A stretch of 64,000 bases of DNA from Omphiscola glabra (lineage: Eukaryota > Mollusca > Gastropoda > Lymnaeidae): NCBI GenBank assembly GCA_964017045.1, contig OZ024797.1, positions 11,749,062-11,813,061 of the forward strand. The letters run 5' to 3'. The translations under genes and the position numbers were made by a program. This document shows, one piece after another, positions 59,741 through 64,000 of the stretch (positions within the stretch are counted from its first letter, which is position 1; every line of letters begins with the position of its first letter). Below the pieces are notes generated by a model. The model worked only from the letters and a program-made list of their open reading frames with translations. It was not told the DNA's origin and searched no databases.

Positions 59741-62665
59741 GAAACCTTACTGAAAAAGCACCCATTGCACATTACGGGCTTTTCAGTATACCGCTGCAAT
59801 TGCGCAAATTGCCGAGGGCTGGTAACACTTGTGCGAAACCCCCTCACAGCGGAGCTGGTAGAGAGCAGAAACGTTGGTGGCACTGATACCCTGACCCTGA
59901 GAGTAGGTTTAGGAGGTAAGTTCTTTACCATTAGTAATATTTATAATACTCCTAGAAACACTTTATGCCTTCCACTACAAGGCAATACTCACTTCCAGAA
60001 TAGAATTATAGCTGGGGATTTCAATGCCCATATGGGGGATATGGGCTATCCCGACACTAACGCCTCAGGGCGATATTTAGAGGAGGTCGAGCTCACGACC
60101 AACCTCATCAGATTGCAAAACAGTGACAGTGTTCCTACACTGCTCCACACAGGCAACAGTGCCATGTCACGGCCCGACATAACACTGGTCTCTGCCGAAC
60201 TCGAGGCAAAGACCCAGTGGGAAGTATTAGATGAGGTTGGCAGTGACCATCGACCGACCCTCATTACTTTAGATCTTGTGCTGACAAAGCCAAGGTTTGC
60301 TAGGAGGCACTGGTTGTTTGGCAAAGCCAAATGGACCCTGTTCCGAGAAAGAACAGAAAGCACGATCGAGGAGTCAGTTGGGACTCCCGATGCCTCTGAA
60401 AGCACCGACGCTGCATACAGCAACTTTGTGAGTGCAATACTCGCAGTGGCAAGAAAAACAGTCCCTAGAACAAACGGGACCCGCAAGTTCCGCCCCTTTT
60501 GGAATAAGAGGTTGGCTGAAATGGTTCGTGAACGGAAGAAAGCACGGGCCAAAGCTGGAAAGTTGAAGACGGCTGCTGCTCGTGCAGCTTACAACAAACT
60601 GACAGCCGAGGTCCGTAAGGAGGTCGACAGGGCAAAGAAAGAAAAATGGGTTGGTACATGTGGAAAACTCGACCTGAAAGACGGAAAAAAGGTCTGGCGA
60701 TTGATGGACTCTCTATCCTGCATGGGAAAGGTACGTAACCTGCGTCCTCTGCAAACGACTACTGGCACGGCTACCACAGATGCCAAGAGTGTCGAGGCTT
60801 TGAATAAGCATTTTGCAAGGATTAACAGGAAGCAGAAAGAGACCAGAGAGAGCCGGAACCTTAACCGTCTTCGGAAACATGGAGAAGAGGCCCAACGGTG
60901 GGGACCGCATGACGAGATATTCACAGCCCCTTACAATATTGTTGAGTTGCAAACCGCCATTGACAAGTGCGACGCCGCCAAGGCACCAGGTCCGGGTAAG
61001 ATCTGTAATGAAATGATAAAAAACCTTGGCCCGATAGCGAAGACAAAGCTATTGTCAATCATAAACAGATCATGGGTAACTGGAATCCTACCCAGAGCTT
61101 GGCTTAGCGCTACCATCGTCCCTATTCCCAAAGAAGGGAAAAATCTCAATCACCCTAACGGCTATCGTCCGATCTCCCTAACATCGTGTCTATGGAAGGT
61201 AGCCGAGAGAATGGTTAACCAAAGGCTGTACTGGTACCTGGAGAGTACCGACAGCCTGAGTCCAATACAGGCGGGCTTCCGCAAGGGAATGCAGCCTGTA
61301 GATCAAGTGCTCCGTCTTCTCCAGTCCATAACAGATGGGCTCCAGAAAAAATCACATACAGTGGCTGTATTTTTTGACCTCCGGCAAGCATACGACCGAG
61401 TCTGGAGGTCCGGTCTATTATTGAAATTGCAAAAGATGGGAGTAACTGCCAATATGTACAGGTGGATTGCCGGTTTCCTCACAAACCGGACAATAAGCAC
61501 GAAATTCGGCAGTGAAACCTCCAGGAAAAGAACCCTTGAGGAAGGGCTCCCACAAGGGTCAGCCCTCAGTTGCACACTTTTCCTGGCATACATTAATAAC
61601 TTGCCACAAAATTTGGTAACCAATGCCGCGATGTATGTTGATGATTTGGTTATCTGGAGCACCGGTAAGGATGTCCACCGCCTGCAAACGCTATTACAGC
61701 AAGACCTTTCGTCTATCAACAGGTTCATGCAGCGGTGGCATCTGGAAATCAACACCGAGAAGACGGTCTATTCGCTATTTACCAATGGGCGAACCATTCT
61801 CAAACAGGAGATTGAGCTGAAGGTGGGGGATGTAGCGCTCAAATGGGACAAGCAACCGTTTTACCTGGGAGTCAAATTGGATCAAAAGGTGCAAATGCAT
61901 AACTTTGTGCAAGACCTCTGCTCCCAGGCGACCGCCAAGCTCAATCTGGTGAAAAAATTGGCCTGCACAAGTTGGGGCGCGGGCGCAAGTACGCTTAGAG
62001 CACTACTCCTAAGCAGTGTAAGGTCGGTAATGGATTACAGCATGCCGGTCCAATCCTTTGCAAGCAAAACTGCACTGGAGAAGTTGGGTCGAATCCAGAA
62101 TCAGGCTCTGAGATTCATCTGTGGTGCATTCAGGACCACACCCACAGCTGCTGTAGAAGTCTTGTCCAATGTCGAACCGCTAGAAATTAGGAGGGAGAAG
62201 GCTATTTTAAGTACCGTAGAGAGGTACCGACGGCTGACAGAAAGAGAACCGTCGTTTCAGATGCAGAATAACTGGGTTGCGGGCAGAAGACTAAAAAGAT
62301 CCTCTTTCATGCACCAAGTCGTGGAGCTTGAAAGGACCGTCGATCTGCCCCAGAATAGAGAACGGCTGACCCGAATCCCAGTTAATCCGCCGTACGCGGA
62401 ACCCTCACGTCCTTCCATACATTTGGCCTTGACCGACACGGCAGTGACAAAACGGAGCCCTGAGCATGTTCAGAGAGCGGCCGCCCTTGAGACCATGGAT
62501 TTGTACTCCGAAGTACCTGTAAAAGTGTTCACGGACGGATCTTCCAACCTGAGAGAAAGTACTGCTGGGTACGGTGCGCTCATACTATACCCAGCGGGGG
62601 GGGGGGGGGGGGCCAGAAAGCCAAGAACTATCCGGACCCTGTGGGACTACAGCATCAAACTTTGA
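59738..62665 (+). pseudogene. LINE ORF2 main frame: endonuclease, RT, start of RNase H
   Basis: After the frameshift the frame continues QETLLKKHPLHITGF, then GDFNAH (endonuclease) and SDHRPTL (catalytic His block). RT motifs follow: YRPISLTS, QAGFRKGMQPVDQVL, FFDLRQAYDRVW, LPQGSALSCTLF and YVDDLVIW (catalytic Asp pair, about 61637). A thumb-like region leads to VKVFTDGSS (first RNase H Asp, about 62520). It then enters the poly-G run and reads out of frame to a stop at 62665. RT itself has no stops, so the copy is young. Confidence 0.9.
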
Positions 62666-63383
62666 TGCGGAGCTGGAGGCTATACACAGGGCACTGGAGA
62701 GCGTGTATCACACACTGAAAGAAAATGAGCTTGCGGGACTCGATGTAGTCGTGTTCTCGGACTCAAGATCTGCTCTCGAGATCTTGGGAAAGAGACAGGG
62801 TAGCACACACATGGTTGACGTCATCTTAGATGACGTATGCAAACTCGGCGAACTAGGAGGCACGGTGACAGTGCAATGGATCCCTGGCCACGTCAACATC
62901 AGTGGCAACGAGAAAGCGGACACTCATGCGAAGACCGGGGCCGCCCAGCCTCAGCCAGAAACACCAATGACTGGATTGGGAGTAAAGAACTGGCTGGCAG
63001 ACCATTTTAGGAAAAAGTGGTACAGGCAGTGGGCGGACAATACGACAGCAAGAGGCGTCTATTCGAACATGCAAACTCCTAGCAAACAAGACCCATGGTG
63101 GGGGTTAGGCCGAAAGCAGCAGAGTTTAGTGACGCAAATGCGCACCGAGCATTGCCCCATAGGCACATATTTCTGGCGTCTAGACAACAATCGGGATCCC
63201 ACCTGCCGGCATTGCAACCTGGTCCCGGAAACGCTGGCGCATCTGTTGACCGAATGTCCCTCACTGGAGCTTCCGGGGGAGGCCAGGGCGGAGGGGGAAC
63301 CCTATGTGAGGAAAATGTTGTATGGCACAGCTCAGCAGATGGAGCTGATTGCCAATTTACTAGCCGGGGCCTTAAGAGAGTAA
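62613..63383 (+). pseudogene. LINE ORF2 3' part: RNase H and CCHC tail
   Basis: After the G run the frame carries the other RNase H acidic residues: AELEAIHRAL (Glu), VVFSDSRSALEIL (Asp) and GNEKADTHAK (Asp), with VQWIPGHVNISGNE. It ends with CRHC, then eight residues, H, four residues, C (63207-63260), a CCHC pattern typical of I-superfamily C-termini. Stop at 63381-63383. Confidence 0.9.
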
Positions 63384-63414
63384 TCTCAGGCCCTCACCAG
63401 AATATGTGTGTTAG

Positions 63415-63429
63415 TTAGTGTATCACTGT
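63415..63429. repeat. Right candidate target-site duplication of the LINE
   Basis: ttagtgtatcactgt repeats 59272-59286 exactly. It follows the LINE terminus gtgttag, which is also the terminus of the copy at 33300-33817. Confidence 0.65.
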
Positions 63430-64000
63430 ATGCTGCTGGGTGGGTGTGGACAGATATAAAAGACAGTGTATGAAATGGTCGGAGGGGATAAGAGTTGTTA
63501 GCTGAGATTAGTAGAGCCAGGAGTTAGTCGAGAGAGGAGCCGAGCTAAGTCGAGAGTAACATCAGTGCCATTGTAGTGATGTTTGAGCAGAGGACGTTTT
63601 CTTCAATTGGTAGCTAGTCTGTGTAAATAAATATTAAAGAACTGTTGTATTTTCATCATGGAGTTTGCGATTTATATCCTGGGATAGTGTTGTAATCCCT
63701 ATATCGCGTGGAGTCTACTGACCGTGCAGTAAATGTAACTACCGGTACTGTAGGTTTTGTTAAAGTTTGAGAAGGCCGTAACATCTGTGACCCTAGACAA
63801 CGAAAGGAGCCCATAATAGCGCTATGACGTCATTTGCGTGTTTATTTAGAACAAATTAATTTAAACTTTGTTTCGCAATATTAACATCGCACTAACAAAA
63901 CGCACTAAAAACAATGGATGTTTGGGTTTTCCCGATAAATGTGATTACGATGAAACTCTTTGATATTTTTTATTATTTTTTTCCAATACTTTCAAACGCA
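63430..64000. other. Right flank of the LINE, no gene seen
   Basis: The first 200 bases are moderately GC-rich (ggtgggtgtggacagatata, gtcgagagaggagccgagct) and have an AATAAA-like aaataaatatt at about 63626. This could be unspliced exon sequence of a host transcript or another repeat; no domain is readable. Confidence 0.35.

Larger units (their letters stand above)
59287..63414 (+). mobile_element. Near full-length I-superfamily LINE (Nimb/I-like)
   Basis: The 4.13-kb element is GC-richer than its surroundings. It encodes, in order, an apurinic-type endonuclease, a reverse transcriptase, RNase H and a C-terminal CCHC. RNase H plus the RT block RPISLTSCLWKVAERMVNQRL place it in the I superfamily (I/Nimb-like); clade choice needs a tree. 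No separate ORF1 (gag) is present, so the copy may be 5'-truncated or the first ORF is lost. It is broken by a 7-base duplication at 59731-59740 and by a frameshift at a run of 17 G (62596-62612). Identical 15-mers flank it. A diverged 3' copy is at 33300-33817. Confidence 0.9.

Noticed and set aside
60046..60924. Long minus-strand ORFs inside the LINE
   Set aside because: They are shadows of the plus-strand endonuclease-RT frame in a GC-richer element.

Overview
The window is AT-rich animal nuclear DNA with spliced genes, long introns and dense transposon debris. Protein families (BTBD3/6-type, KLHL9/13-type, ABCB10) and repeat content fit an invertebrate, most likely a gastropod mollusc. 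That placement is inference from gene and repeat style, not from a species-specific marker.

Layout. (1) 1-3354 is transposon-rich: a decayed terminal-inverted-repeat (TIR) transposon (99-1370) with a nested MITE, then a minus-strand LINE 5' fragment. (2) 3387-5681, plus strand: a two-exon BTB-BACK-PHR gene with a long AT-rich 3' flank. (3) 8343-10620: MITEs and a LINE tail. (4) 11.2-13.7 kb: a promoter-like zone with an ETS-like site, strong splice signals and a possible 37-aa micropeptide gene. (5) 16751-19290, plus strand: a BTB-BACK-Kelch gene with a tRNA-derived SINE in its intron. (6) 19.3-30.8 kb: gene-poor, AT-rich, with small DNA transposon remnants. (7) 39687-30842, minus strand: a complete 12-exon ABCB10-type mitochondrial ABC transporter (708 aa). 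Its introns carry a 16-bp minisatellite, a piggyBac-like MITE and a 3' fragment of the LINE found intact at the right end. (8) 41.1-45.1 kb: a LINE reverse transcriptase relic bracketed by two copies of a repeat with hairpins built on CCGCCATCTTGG, then a GC-rich block. (9) 45537-48155: a 37-bp satellite of about 71 units with a 962-bp higher-order duplication. (10) 56362-50621, minus strand: a seven-exon gene (403 aa) ending in a predicted death domain, not assigned to a known family. (11) 59287-63414: a near full-length I-superfamily LINE (endonuclease, RT with YVDD, RNase H, C-terminal CCHC) flanked by a 15-bp candidate target-site duplication and broken by two frameshifts.

The four main genes are unrelated in pathway: two BTB adaptor proteins (ubiquitin-ligase type), a mitochondrial inner-membrane transporter, and a putative death-fold signalling protein. 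Splice phases were checked by hand at every junction of the four main models and all are consistent. No CRISPR, bacterial operon, rRNA or intact tRNA gene was seen. The least explained pieces are the death-domain gene, the 41.1-44.0 kb hairpin repeats, the GC-rich block at 44.6-45.1 kb, and the possible micropeptide gene.
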